A DNA stretch of 7,304 nucleotides from Acidobacteriota bacterium (GCA_003533545.1 DQEK01000083.1:1-7304), one strand, 5' to 3'. Numbered from the stretch's first letter, positions 1 to 6,693 are shown. Program-made: numbers and translations. Notes: generated by a model not told the origin, from the sequence alone.

Positions 1-2
1 TG

Positions 3-194
3 TTCTGTGTTGAGCGGCGAAAGGCCTGGCGCCTGCTGCAGAGCAAGGCCGGTATTGTGAACAAGGACTACGCGGCGCAGCGCACACTGCTGGCGGACGT
101 GGATGCCGGAAAGGTCACCACTGAGGAGTTGTTTGCTCATGGCCTGGAAATGGTCGAGGAAATTCTCGCCGAGGCGGTGAAGGTAGCGGTGTAG
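3..194 (+). CDS. 3' end of an unrecognised protein gene (5' truncated by the window)
   Basis: An open frame enters from the left edge and runs 63 codons to a TAG at 192-194. The other two plus frames close early, and its codons are mostly G/C at the third position like the rest of the window, so it looks like the tail of a real gene. The visible C-terminus is hydrophilic and probably helical: a basic stretch (ERRKAWRLLQSK), then alternating acidic and hydrophobic residues ending in EMVEEILAEAVKVAV. There is no membrane segment and no motif I recognise, so no function is offered. The gene is convergent with the minus-strand operon that ends at 302, so it is probably a separate transcription unit. 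Confidence 0.6.
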   Translation, partial: FCVERRKAWRLLQSKAGIVNKDYAAQRTLLADVDAGKVTTEELFAHGLEMVEEILAEAVKVAV

Positions 195-245
195 GGTTTC
201 ACGCGGTACAAGCTGCCTACGTTGTTTGCTCACTCACGTCGCCGG

Positions 246-263
246 TTCTCGGTAGACCGCGAA
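246..263. terminator. Imperfect hairpin in the convergent gap, possible terminator
   Basis: TTCTCGGTAGACCGCGAA is an 18-base inverted repeat in which 7 of 8 stem positions pair (one T/C mismatch) around a 2-base centre. It lies in the 107-base gap between two convergent genes, where a bidirectional terminator would be expected. No T-run follows it on either strand, so it is not a textbook intrinsic terminator. It may be a 3'-end stabilising hairpin or chance. I see nothing else in 195-301. Confidence 0.25.
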
Positions 264-301
264 TCAGGTAGCGAGCGCTGTCGCGATGGGTAAGCGGAAG
301 G

Positions 302-1375
302 TCACCGGGTCAATAGCACTATCAATGCACAGGTAGTAGCCAGATACCACCAGAGTGGTGCACGCTCCTTCACGAGCAGTGTGCCTAGCCCGACAAACCC
401 GGCCGCGACTGCCAAGAAATACCAGTAGAGTTCCGTGAAATTCTCTTCTCGCTGAGTCGACTGGGCCCGGCGTTGCACGTCCGCGATGAGGCGTAGGGCG
501 ATGTCCTGGTCCGAATCGATGCCGAGTTCGAAATACTCACCTCCACCCGCCTCGGCGATGGCACGCAGTGATTGCCTGTCAATTACGGAGTGGATGGGGT
601 CTTCCGGAGTGGCGTAAATACTGGAAGGCAGTTGGGGAATGAATCCGCCAGCGGTGGTCCCGACACCGATGACGTAGACACGGATATTCTGCGCACGCGC
701 CAGCTTCAGCGCGTTTTCTACTTCTCCGCTCCACGCCTGGCCGTCCGAGATGACGATGAACGCCTTGGAGCTCAAGCGAACCCCGTAGAGCTCTTCGTCG
801 CGCTCGAACATTCGAACACCCCAGTAGAGGCTCTCCTCGATGTTGGTGTCCCAACTAGTGTCTGCCTCGAGCCGGAACGGTGGTTCTTCTCCCAGATAGT
901 CGAGGAAAAAGAAGAGTGCGTTCGGATCCCGGGTGAGTCGTACCTGTGGTGCGGTGCGATGGGCGAACAGCGCTAGGGCGACCCGTTGCTCTTGCCAGCT
1001 CAGCAGCTCGGCGAACATTCGTACCCACGAAATGGACCGCTGCCATCGGTCCGGCGCGACGTCGCTGACTCGCATCGAGGTCGAGCCGTCCTGCAGGATG
1101 ATGAAATCGGCGCCGGCGTTTTGGCTGACCGAGGCAAGTACCTGCGGTTGCGATAAGGCCACCACAACTGCAGCGATAGCCAGCACCAAACAGATCCAGA
1201 ACGAGAGTCCCCCGGCGAATGCGAACTGCTCGCGTACTGGTGCGGTGCGCTCCCGTTGCACGCGCCGGGCGTCACGTCGCCGCTGAAGTAGCTGCCAGCC
1301 CCACAGAGCTCCGTAGGCCAGTGGCAGCAGCAACAGCCAGAGGTAAATCGGCTCCCCGAACTGGATCGGTGGCAT
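302..1375 (-). CDS. Membrane-anchored VWA-domain protein, MxaL/BatB-like
   Basis: This is the last gene of the operon (357 aa). Membrane segments lie at about residues 10-30 and 57-75, a VWA domain at about 88-300, then two more membrane segments at about 315-334 and 340-356. The metal-ion-dependent adhesion site is complete by eye: DGSTS (D96, S98, S100), a candidate threonine at T177 (DTNIEE) and D211 in VISDG. The loop between the first two membrane segments is very basic (QRRRDARRVQRER), which by the positive-inside rule places it in the cytoplasm and the VWA domain in the periplasm. The start at 1375 lies 17 bases after the MxaK-like stop, with a weak Shine-Dalgarno (GAAAGGG) just upstream. 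By position and architecture it corresponds to MxaL, which in methylotrophs is needed for calcium loading of methanol dehydrogenase. The client here is unknown, and a general BatA/BatB-type protein is the alternative. The VWA call is firm; the MxaL identity is inferred from synteny. Confidence 0.88.
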   Translation of the reverse strand: MPPIQFGEPIYLWLLLLPLAYGALWGWQLLQRRRDARRVQRERTAPVREQFAFAGGLSFWICLVLAIAAVVVALSQPQVLASVSQNAGADFIILQDGSTSMRVSDVAPDRWQRSISWVRMFAELLSWQEQRVALALFAHRTAPQVRLTRDPNALFFFLDYLGEEPPFRLEADTSWDTNIEESLYWGVRMFERDEELYGVRLSSKAFIVISDGQAWSGEVENALKLARAQNIRVYVIGVGTTAGGFIPQLPSSIYATPEDPIHSVIDRQSLRAIAEAGGGEYFELGIDSDQDIALRLIADVQRRAQSTQREENFTELYWYFLAVAAGFVGLGTLLVKERAPLWWYLATTCALIVLLTR

Positions 1376-1392
1376 CGTGTGCCCTTTCGGCG

Positions 1393-2085
1393 TTAGCCGC
1401 GTCTCCGGATCGGCGCACCCTCGCCAATGGTCGGGTCTTCCGTGTCGTCAGGGTCGATTACGCTGTCACGCGGGACGTAGATCTGAACGTCCTCCATGTC
1501 TTCCTCTGGGGGGGCCTCTCCGGGATTGCCGGGAATTGTTGGTCGCTGGAAGTTCGGCACCTCATCCCCGCTGGCGATCTGGGTGCGCAGACGGACCATC
1601 AACTCGTAGTTGAAGGCCGCGTCTCGATACGCGTCGTTTCCTTCGAGGAGTCGACGATACACGCCGATAGCATGGTCAATCGTTCCCAGGGCGAGTTCCC
1701 GGTTCGCGCCCGGTTGCTGCGCCGATCGGTAGTCGGCGTTGGCCACGACGAATTGCAGGTCTATGTTGTTCGCCATGCTCGGGCTGTCGGGTCTGGTGTA
1801 CGCATCCACGAGCGTCGCGTAGTTACCACGCCAGTACTGGAGGGCGGCTCGGCGAGTGGCCACCGACTCTCGTGTGCCGCGCAGCACCCACGGCAACCAC
1901 TCGGTCAAGGTCAGCGAGTCGGCGATCTCTGCGTAAGTCCGCTCGGCTCCGGTGAGGTCCAATGTGGCGATGGCCCGATCCGCCTCCGCAAGCCGTCTGT
2001 CGAGCTGTCCAGCAGCGAACAAGCCCGCGGCGGCTCCAGACAGGAGGGTGGCGACAATGAGATACCTGAGGGCTGTGGCAATCAT
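1393..2085 (-). CDS. Membrane-anchored helical (TPR-like) protein, MxaK-like
   Basis: This gene encodes 230 aa. Residues 8-26 form a signal anchor (hydrophobic, ending AAAGLFAAG). Residues 30-170 are helical with TPR-like spacing: paired helices around YAEIAD, ALQYWRGNYATLVDAY, and IGVYRRLLEGNDAYRDAAFNYELMVRLR as separate blocks. The NDAYRDAAFNYEL stretch (150-162) resembles what I remember of MxaK proteins, and the slot between the two VWA genes is that of mxaK. After residue 175 the protein becomes Pro/Asp/Glu-rich and low complexity, ending in RRRG. The body is probably periplasmic, a scaffold next to the VWA domains. I chose the ATG at 2085 because the membrane anchor then begins at once and a purine-rich GAGAAAGA precedes it. 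An in-frame ATG at 2172 would add 29 polar residues before the anchor and overlap the upstream gene by 40 bases. The gene is probable; the family is moderately sure. Confidence 0.75.
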   Translation of the reverse strand: MIATALRYLIVATLLSGAAAGLFAAGQLDRRLAEADRAIATLDLTGAERTYAEIADSLTLTEWLPWVLRGTRESVATRRAALQYWRGNYATLVDAYTRPDSPSMANNIDLQFVVANADYRSAQQPGANRELALGTIDHAIGVYRRLLEGNDAYRDAAFNYELMVRLRTQIASGDEVPNFQRPTIPGNPGEAPPEEDMEDVQIYVPRDSVIDPDDTEDPTIGEGAPIRRRG

Positions 2086-2122
2086 TCGATTCTTTCTCGC
2101 AGCAACTCCGCCGCTATTGGCG

Positions 2123-2136
2123 CTGACCCCGGTCAG
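2123..2136 (-). other. Small inverted repeat over the stop codon of the upstream VWA gene
   Basis: CTGACCCCGGTCAG is a perfect inverted repeat with 6-base arms and a 2-base centre; as RNA it would form a 5-pair stem with a 4-base loop. It covers the TGA of the MxaC-like gene (2133-2135) and sits about 38 bases upstream of the chosen MxaK-like start, in the longest junction of the operon. It could tune expression or mRNA processing between the two genes. It is short enough to be chance. Confidence 0.2.
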
Positions 2137-3230
2137 GGGAATCGTCGCAGTTGTTTCACACCGAGTCCGCACAAGACCGCAAGGCTCCAGAGGGCAAGGG
2201 CCGCTAGCGCGAATGGCGAGAATCTGGCTTGGTGTGCGACATATTGCGTGACCTCGATCTGGCCGGCTGACAGCTCATCGATTTCGTGCACTGCTCGTAG
2301 AATGGCGTTTTCGTCGGCGGCCGGATAGAACCGCCCGCCAGTCTTCTCGACCGCAAGTTTCCAGGTGATGTCTGGTAGCACATCCCCGAGTCCCCGGTCG
2401 TAAGCGGTCCGGATGAAGTAGACGGGAATGGCGTTGTCGGCCGCTTCCTGCAGGATGTCGTCGATCGACTGCCCTTCGTAGACGGCGTGCGTGTCCTGCC
2501 CATCGCTGAAGATCACGATGAGGTTGCCCTGAGACTTTAGGAAGTCAAATGTCCGAAACAGTTCGACGCCGCGGCTGATGGCGCGCATGATGAGCGTTCC
2601 GTGGTCCGGGAAGCGGTCGTATTCCTCCGGTGTGCCGATCAGGCCGATGCTCAGCAGGATGTTCTCGTAATCGTTGGTGAATGGAGTGACGATGTACGCT
2701 TCGCCGCCGAACTGGACCAGTGAGACCAGGTCCCGATGCGACCCCTCCATCCGGCGTCTCACGAAGTAGTCGGCAGCCGACACATTCGCGAGATAGGTGT
2801 TGCCCCAGCCGAGCTGCTCGGTGGCGAACGAACTGTCCATGCTGAGTGACGCGTCGATCAGAATCGCGATGCGATGCCCGGGAACTGTTTCACGCTCTTG
2901 AATCAACGTGGTGTGGGGGTCTCCCAAGGCGATAGCGAAGAGTGGCAGCCCCGCGAGGAACAGCATGAAGGCGACGTGGCGCACTGGGGCCATCGCCGAC
3001 CGCTTTGTCAGCGTGGCCTGGAGAATGGCTGGTAGTGCGATGTCAGTATGGCCCGGGCGGCGGTTCAGGATGTAACGGGCAAGCAGTGCCCCGAGCGCCA
3101 GTAGTCCGATGCCCCCGAGGACCATTACGGAATCGTCTCGGCGGGGTAGCGGTAGAGTCGCTAGCGAGAAATCGTCAAGTTGAATCAGGGTGTCCCTGAT
3201 CTGCGCCAGAAGCGAAGTCAGCGTGTCCAT
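2133..3230 (-). CDS. Membrane-anchored VWA-domain protein, MxaC/BatA-like
   Basis: This gene encodes 365 aa. Membrane segments lie at about residues 35-56 and 85-103, a VWA domain at about 118-320, and a C-terminal membrane segment at about 338-358 followed by a basic tail (KQLRRFP). The MIDAS motif is complete by eye: DASLS (D126, S128, S130), a candidate T212 (DHGTLI) and D243 in FSDGQD. Basic residues between the first two membrane segments and after the last one put those parts in the cytoplasm and the VWA domain in the periplasm. The ATG follows directly on the TAG of the MxaA-like gene (TAGATG), so translation is probably coupled. Length, topology and position match MxaC, one of two VWA proteins in the methanol dehydrogenase maturation block. 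BatA of general MoxR operons has the same layout. The domain call is firm; the MxaC label rests on gene order. Confidence 0.88.
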   Translation of the reverse strand: MDTLTSLLAQIRDTLIQLDDFSLATLPLPRRDDSVMVLGGIGLLALGALLARYILNRRPGHTDIALPAILQATLTKRSAMAPVRHVAFMLFLAGLPLFAIALGDPHTTLIQERETVPGHRIAILIDASLSMDSSFATEQLGWGNTYLANVSAADYFVRRRMEGSHRDLVSLVQFGGEAYIVTPFTNDYENILLSIGLIGTPEEYDRFPDHGTLIMRAISRGVELFRTFDFLKSQGNLIVIFSDGQDTHAVYEGQSIDDILQEAADNAIPVYFIRTAYDRGLGDVLPDITWKLAVEKTGGRFYPAADENAILRAVHEIDELSAGQIEVTQYVAHQARFSPFALAALALWSLAVLCGLGVKQLRRFP

Positions 3231-4538
3231 CTACCGCTCTCGTAATCGGGACAGTGGCCACCAGTCGACGATGGTCGCGCGGAGTCGGGTGGCGTAACGA
3301 ACCAGGGTCGTGGATTCCCACCGGAGTTGTGTGAGCAGTGTGATGCCGTTTTCCAATGCCTGTGTCAGTTCTGCGGTTGCCAGACTACCGTCTCGCCCAT
3401 ATCGTGCTGCTGTGAAGGTCGCGATCGCCTGGCCGAGATCGTCTATGGTTTTTCTTGCGGCTATGGGCGGTTCTTCCCCGACGCCGGTTGGATCCTTCAG
3501 CGTGGCGGCGGTGAGTCCGGAGGAAACCGCTACCGTCTTCCGGCGGAACACCCCCTGACGCAGTCGTAGTTCTCCGTCATGGACCGGTTTTCCGGCGTTG
3601 ATGACATGCTGGACCACCTGTCCCTTCAGGGCTACCGATGCGCCGATACGTAGAGCCGTTAGTGCGCGCCCGGCGCTCTCTACGCTCCACTCGTCCTGCG
3701 TGATCGTTTCGCGTACGCTGGCCAACTCGTCTACAGCGCGACCTACGATGCTTGAGAGTGGCAGACGTTTTTCCACGGGTCCCGCGTTGCCCCGGCGCCG
3801 GAGCATAATCCTTGCGGCGCCGAGGGCGACCATGCCCAAGGCCAATATTCCTAGCAGCGCGGCCGCCAGAGTCAGGGCATTGGCCCTGAAGGTCCGCGCC
3901 TGGGCGTCACCGAACGTTGTGGGGGCGAGCTCGCGGATGTCGACGAGGTCACGGGGTACGAGCGACAGGACTCGCACCGGTTCTGCGGGCAGGATATACG
4001 TCAGCTCTCGTCCCACTAGAGCGGGGTCGGTGCCGACGCGACGCTCGATCCGGTAGGAGAGCTCCAGGGCCGGGATTTCCACATCTTCGCCGAAGTTGGT
4101 TTCGTTGATGACTCGCAGCGTGTAGAGATACTGGAAGAATCGAAAGGGGCCGGTCCGGATGTCTTCGTAGTGCTCGCCGTCGATGACTTCGAATGGGTCG
4201 ACCTCAATCGTCGCTGGTTCCAGGGCTACCTCATCAACTAGTGTCCGAGCTCGGTCGGTCTCCACCGCACTGCACGTAACTGTCATCGTGAAGCGTTCAC
4301 CGACATACACCGTGTTTTGTCCGAGCCGTCGCCAGCAGCGGAGCGCGTCGATGGCTGTGGTGTTGTCCGTGGGTTGTGCCACGACTGGAAATGGTAGTGA
4401 GAGCAACAACATAACTCGCAGTAGGCACCGCCCCGTTCGGGCCTTCGAGGAGCGTGGGGCACACGTGCGCGCCCCTGCACTGGTTGTTTCGGAGGGGTGG
4501 GGTCTGTCGGTTGCCCGTTGTTGCCTGGTGGTTCCCAT
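3231..4538 (-). CDS. Exported, single-span membrane protein, MxaA/BatD-like
   Basis: This gene encodes 435 aa. A hydrophobic signal-like stretch at about residues 39-54 (LLRVMLLLSLPFPVVAQ) is followed by a probably beta-rich periplasmic domain (55-218) with phrases typical of BatD-like and MxaA proteins (YVGERFTMTVTC, VEIPALELSYRI). A membrane segment lies at 219-246, then a basic stop-transfer sequence (RIMLRRRG) and a helical cytoplasmic domain of about 185 residues. It could therefore physically link the cytoplasmic ATPase/DUF58 pair to the periplasmic VWA proteins. It sits where mxaA sits in methylotrophs but seems longer than MxaA as I remember it. The start is uncertain: the ATG at 4538, 17 bases after the DUF58 stop, gives an unusual 38-residue polar, basic lead before the signal, while the in-frame ATG at 4412 starts inside the hydrophobic core. 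Neither has a good Shine-Dalgarno. The 4538 start is kept for operon spacing and for its basic n-region. The gene is sure; its assignment is by context and weak sequence resemblance. Confidence 0.75.
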   Translation of the reverse strand: MGTTRQQRATDRPHPSETTSAGARTCAPRSSKARTGRCLLRVMLLLSLPFPVVAQPTDNTTAIDALRCWRRLGQNTVYVGERFTMTVTCSAVETDRARTLVDEVALEPATIEVDPFEVIDGEHYEDIRTGPFRFFQYLYTLRVINETNFGEDVEIPALELSYRIERRVGTDPALVGRELTYILPAEPVRVLSLVPRDLVDIRELAPTTFGDAQARTFRANALTLAAALLGILALGMVALGAARIMLRRRGNAGPVEKRLPLSSIVGRAVDELASVRETITQDEWSVESAGRALTALRIGASVALKGQVVQHVINAGKPVHDGELRLRQGVFRRKTVAVSSGLTAATLKDPTGVGEEPPIAARKTIDDLGQAIATFTAARYGRDGSLATAELTQALENGITLLTQLRWESTTLVRYATRLRATIVDWWPLSRLRER

Positions 4539-4555
4539 CGGTTTCGTCGGCTCGA

Positions 4556-5470
4556 CTACCGCCTCACTCGCTTCCGTTCAAGCAGGAAGGTAACCAACGT
4601 GTCATGAAAGTGCAGGCTGTCTCCCGCTAGGCGAAGCACTTCGAGTCCTCGGTCTCGCGCGCTGCTCTCAACGGTGTCCTGCCACTCCGACACCCGGTGA
4701 CCCAATTGATCGAGGTCGGAAGAGGCGATGATCTGTGTGCGGTTGGTCTCGACATCGTAGGCTTCGACCCAACCGGCCGAGAGCCGGGGAAACTTGAACG
4801 CAAATTCGCTGTCGATCATCACGAGGAAAACGTCGTGAAACGTGGCGAGGTCGGCAAGTTCAGCCAACAGCGGTTCGGGTCGGTCGAACAGGAAGTCAGA
4901 AACAACGGGTACCAGGGAACGCTTTCGTAGCAATCCGGCGAAGTTGTCGTCGGACGGGGATTCGGTGATCCCGGCGAGTAGCAGGTGGTTCTGATAGGTG
5001 TCCACGCAGTGGGCCGCGTGATTCTTTCCGACCCGTGGGCGCACCGCAATCCGGCGGGTGTTCTGGTCGAACGTTACCAGTCCTGCTTGGTCCTGAAAGA
5101 ACGAAGCTGCCATGGCGAAGGTCGCTACCGTCCGTGCGATAGCCTTGGCGATCGGTTCGTCTCCCGTGCCGCAACGGGTAGAGAGCGAGGTATCGGCCGC
5201 GACGACGATCGGCGCGTTGCTCTCCTGGTCAAACTCGTGCGTGATGAGAGGGCTGAAGTTGGTCAGCGTTGACTGGGGCCAGTCGATGTTTGACAGTCGG
5301 TCACCCGGCTGCCAGTCACGCAGCCCTGCGAGGTCATGTCCTGTGCCGTGGACCGTGCTCGGGTGGGCACCAATCGCCAGCTCTTGCATGCGGCGCACGA
5401 TGACCAGTTCGACATCTTGAATGTCCGACCAGGATACCAGCGGTTCGTCCGTGCCAGTCTCGGGGCTCAT
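4556..5470 (-). CDS. Soluble DUF58 (VWA-like) protein, MxaS-like
   Basis: This gene encodes 304 aa with no membrane segment. The DUF58 signature is clear at residues 50-64: LRDWQPGDRLSNIDW matches the family pattern R-x-W/Y-x-x-G-D-x-x-x-x-I-D-W. A MIDAS-like DTSLS (D93, S95, S97) follows in the VWA-like half, and VVSDF (189-193) supplies the second acidic position. DUF58 proteins almost always accompany MoxR ATPases and are thought to act as their cytoplasmic partner or adaptor. Many Bat-operon DUF58 proteins carry N-terminal membrane spans; this short soluble form is what mxaS encodes. Its ATG overlaps the moxR stop by four bases (ATGA, 5467-5470) and no Shine-Dalgarno is visible, so translation is probably by coupling. 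The family is secure; the exact biochemical role is not known for the family. Confidence 0.9.
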   Translation of the reverse strand: MSPETGTDEPLVSWSDIQDVELVIVRRMQELAIGAHPSTVHGTGHDLAGLRDWQPGDRLSNIDWPQSTLTNFSPLITHEFDQESNAPIVVAADTSLSTRCGTGDEPIAKAIARTVATFAMAASFFQDQAGLVTFDQNTRRIAVRPRVGKNHAAHCVDTYQNHLLLAGITESPSDDNFAGLLRKRSLVPVVSDFLFDRPEPLLAELADLATFHDVFLVMIDSEFAFKFPRLSAGWVEAYDVETNRTQIIASSDLDQLGHRVSEWQDTVESSARDRGLEVLRLAGDSLHFHDTLVTFLLERKRVRR

Positions 5471-6507
5471 GGAATTGCTACCGTATCGATCACGTCCTGG
5501 ATGACGGTTTCCGCGCGGATGTCACGATTTGCTGCGTGCGGTGCGAGCCACAGCCGGTGCCCGAGTACATACCTGGCCAGCTCTTGGATGTCTTCGGGAT
5601 ACACCTCGCTCCGGTGCCCGGACAGAAGGGCCCAGACTTTCACGAGACGGCCCCAGCAGATGGTGGCTCGGGGCGAGCCTCCTAAGTCGACGTACTGCTC
5701 GACGAGGGGGGAAGGGGAGTATTGTAGCCAGTCGGTCTCCGGGCTGTAGGGCCGTGTGGCTGCGACCAATCGGCGGATGTACTTGCCGAGGGCCTCGTGG
5801 AGGAACACTTGTTCGCCGATTTTCGACCGTAGATCGAGTACCCGCTCTTTTGACATCAGGCCCTTGAGGTGCACTTTCTTGAAGTCGAACGTGACGAGTT
5901 TCTGTTCTTCTTCAGGGGGCAGATATCCAATATTGACCATGATCGCGAATCGATCGGTGGCTGCTTCGGAAAGCGGGAACGTGCCTTGACCGAGCTCGAT
6001 TGGGTTCATCGTCGCGATCGCGAAACTGAAGGTGGGGAGCTTGTAGGTCTCCTTGCCCACTGTGACCGACCGGTCCTGCAGTCCTTCGAGGAAGGCGCTT
6101 TGCGATTTGAGCGGAATCCGGTTGATCTCGTCGAGCAAGATGACTTCGGCCGACGCTAGCGGTCCGAATTCGGTGATGAACTCGCCGGTCGCCGGGTTGA
6201 TCATCTGGAAGCCGACGACTTCCGTTGGCTGTAAATCGGCCCGTCCTTGCAGTCGGGCGAAGCGGGCACCGCTGATGGCTGCCAGGATCACGCCAAAGAA
6301 TGTTTTGCCAACACCGGGAACGCCGCGTAATAGCAGGTTCCCCGCGTTGACCTGGCGTTGCTCCTCAGGGTCGTACGTCGTGGGAATTTCGGCCAACAAG
6401 ACCATGTTGGCGAGTGCCTTTTCACGCTCGTATCCGACAAGGGCTTTAGCGCCCTCCGTGACTATGGTTTCGTGGAAATCGATGGCGTCCTGAAGGTCGG
6501 GCTGCAT
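5467..6507 (-). CDS. moxR: MoxR-family AAA+ ATPase, MxaR-like
   Basis: This is the first gene of the operon (346 aa), a complete MoxR-type AAA+ protein. Walker A is GVPGVGKT (62-69), Walker B ILLDEINR (123-130, D126/E127), sensor 1 ATMNP (165-169, N168), the arginine finger is in EAATDRF (R186), and sensor 2 is GGSPR (276-280, R280) in the lid domain. All residues needed for ATP binding and hydrolysis are present. MoxR ATPases form hexameric rings and act as chaperone-like motors for maturation of metalloenzymes and membrane complexes, working with VWA proteins encoded beside them. In mxa operons this position is mxaR. The ATG at 6507 is the first possible start after an in-frame TAG at 6538-6540. 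No Shine-Dalgarno is visible upstream, so initiation may be weak or the leader very short. The stop overlaps the DUF58 start by four bases. The MoxR identity is very secure; the mxaR equivalence is inferred from synteny. Confidence 0.95.
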   Translation of the reverse strand: MQPDLQDAIDFHETIVTEGAKALVGYEREKALANMVLLAEIPTTYDPEEQRQVNAGNLLLRGVPGVGKTFFGVILAAISGARFARLQGRADLQPTEVVGFQMINPATGEFITEFGPLASAEVILLDEINRIPLKSQSAFLEGLQDRSVTVGKETYKLPTFSFAIATMNPIELGQGTFPLSEAATDRFAIMVNIGYLPPEEEQKLVTFDFKKVHLKGLMSKERVLDLRSKIGEQVFLHEALGKYIRRLVAATRPYSPETDWLQYSPSPLVEQYVDLGGSPRATICWGRLVKVWALLSGHRSEVYPEDIQELARYVLGHRLWLAPHAANRDIRAETVIQDVIDTVAIP

Positions 6508-6520
6508 GTGACTTGAAGCG

Positions 6521-6540
6521 TAGTGAGCGTGCGCGCACTA
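6521..6540. promoter_or_regulatory. 20-base imperfect palindrome upstream of moxR, candidate operator or 5' hairpin
   Basis: TAGTGAGCGTGCGCGCACTA pairs at 8 of 10 positions (TAGTG and GCG arms match; the central T/G and one A/G do not). It ends 13 bases before the moxR ATG in the divergent intergenic region. Its size and dyad symmetry are those of a dimeric regulator site, and in RNA it would form a hairpin next to the start codon. No regulator family is implied. A second, shorter perfect palindrome (CCGATCGG, 6541-6548) directly abuts it. Confidence 0.3.
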
Positions 6541-6627
6541 CCGATCGGCGAAACGAAACCCCGATCCTACAGGAAAGAGGCTGACCTCGCTTAGTTCGAC
6601 GGAATCCCTCCGGACCAGGGCATCGGG

Positions 6628-6656
6628 TTGACATCTTTCGAGTTGGGTCTTACGGT
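6628..6656 (+). promoter_or_regulatory. Candidate sigma-70-type promoter for the HD-domain gene
   Basis: A perfect -35 box TTGACA (6628-6633) is followed after 17 bases by TACGGT (6651-6656), which keeps the three most important -10 bases (T, A and final T). Transcription would start near 6663, giving a leader of about 36 bases that carries a strong Shine-Dalgarno. Position and orientation suit the HD-domain gene. The -10 box is only half consensus. Confidence 0.45.
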
Positions 6657-6683
6657 GGCCTAGTTTCTGAGACGTGGTTCAAC

Positions 6684-6693
6684 GGAGGGAGGG
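6684..6693 (+). promoter_or_regulatory. Strong ribosome binding site deciding the HD-gene start
   Basis: GGAGGGAGGG contains two overlapping Shine-Dalgarno cores; the second (GGAGGG, 6688-6693) lies five bases before the ATG at 6699. This is much stronger than any site in the minus-strand operon and fixes the start of the downstream gene. Confidence 0.65.

Noticed and set aside
1393..2172. A longer version of the MxaK-like gene starting at 2172
   Set aside because: It adds 29 polar residues in front of the membrane anchor and overlaps the preceding gene by 40 bases. The ATG at 2085 has a purine-rich site upstream and gives a normal anchor.
1219..2328. A long plus-strand open frame of 369 codons
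   Set aside because: It lies antisense across parts of three well-supported minus-strand genes, its translation has no domain or membrane pattern, and it is Arg/Ser/Ala-rich as expected for a shadow frame in G+C-rich DNA.
4183..4593. A plus-strand open frame of 136 codons
   Set aside because: It is antisense to the signal and periplasmic region of the MxaA-like gene and extends into the DUF58 gene, with no coding features of its own.
302..6507. A MoxR-VWA anti-phage or conflict system
   Set aside because: ATPase plus VWA pairs do occur in such systems, but here there is no effector, nuclease or protease domain, and the gene order and membrane topology fit the mxa/Bat maturation operons.
6564..6569. 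Minus-strand TAGGAT as a -10 box for the moxR operon
   Set aside because: It matches 4 of 6 consensus bases, but no recognisable -35 box lies at 16-18 bases, so it is not listed as a promoter.
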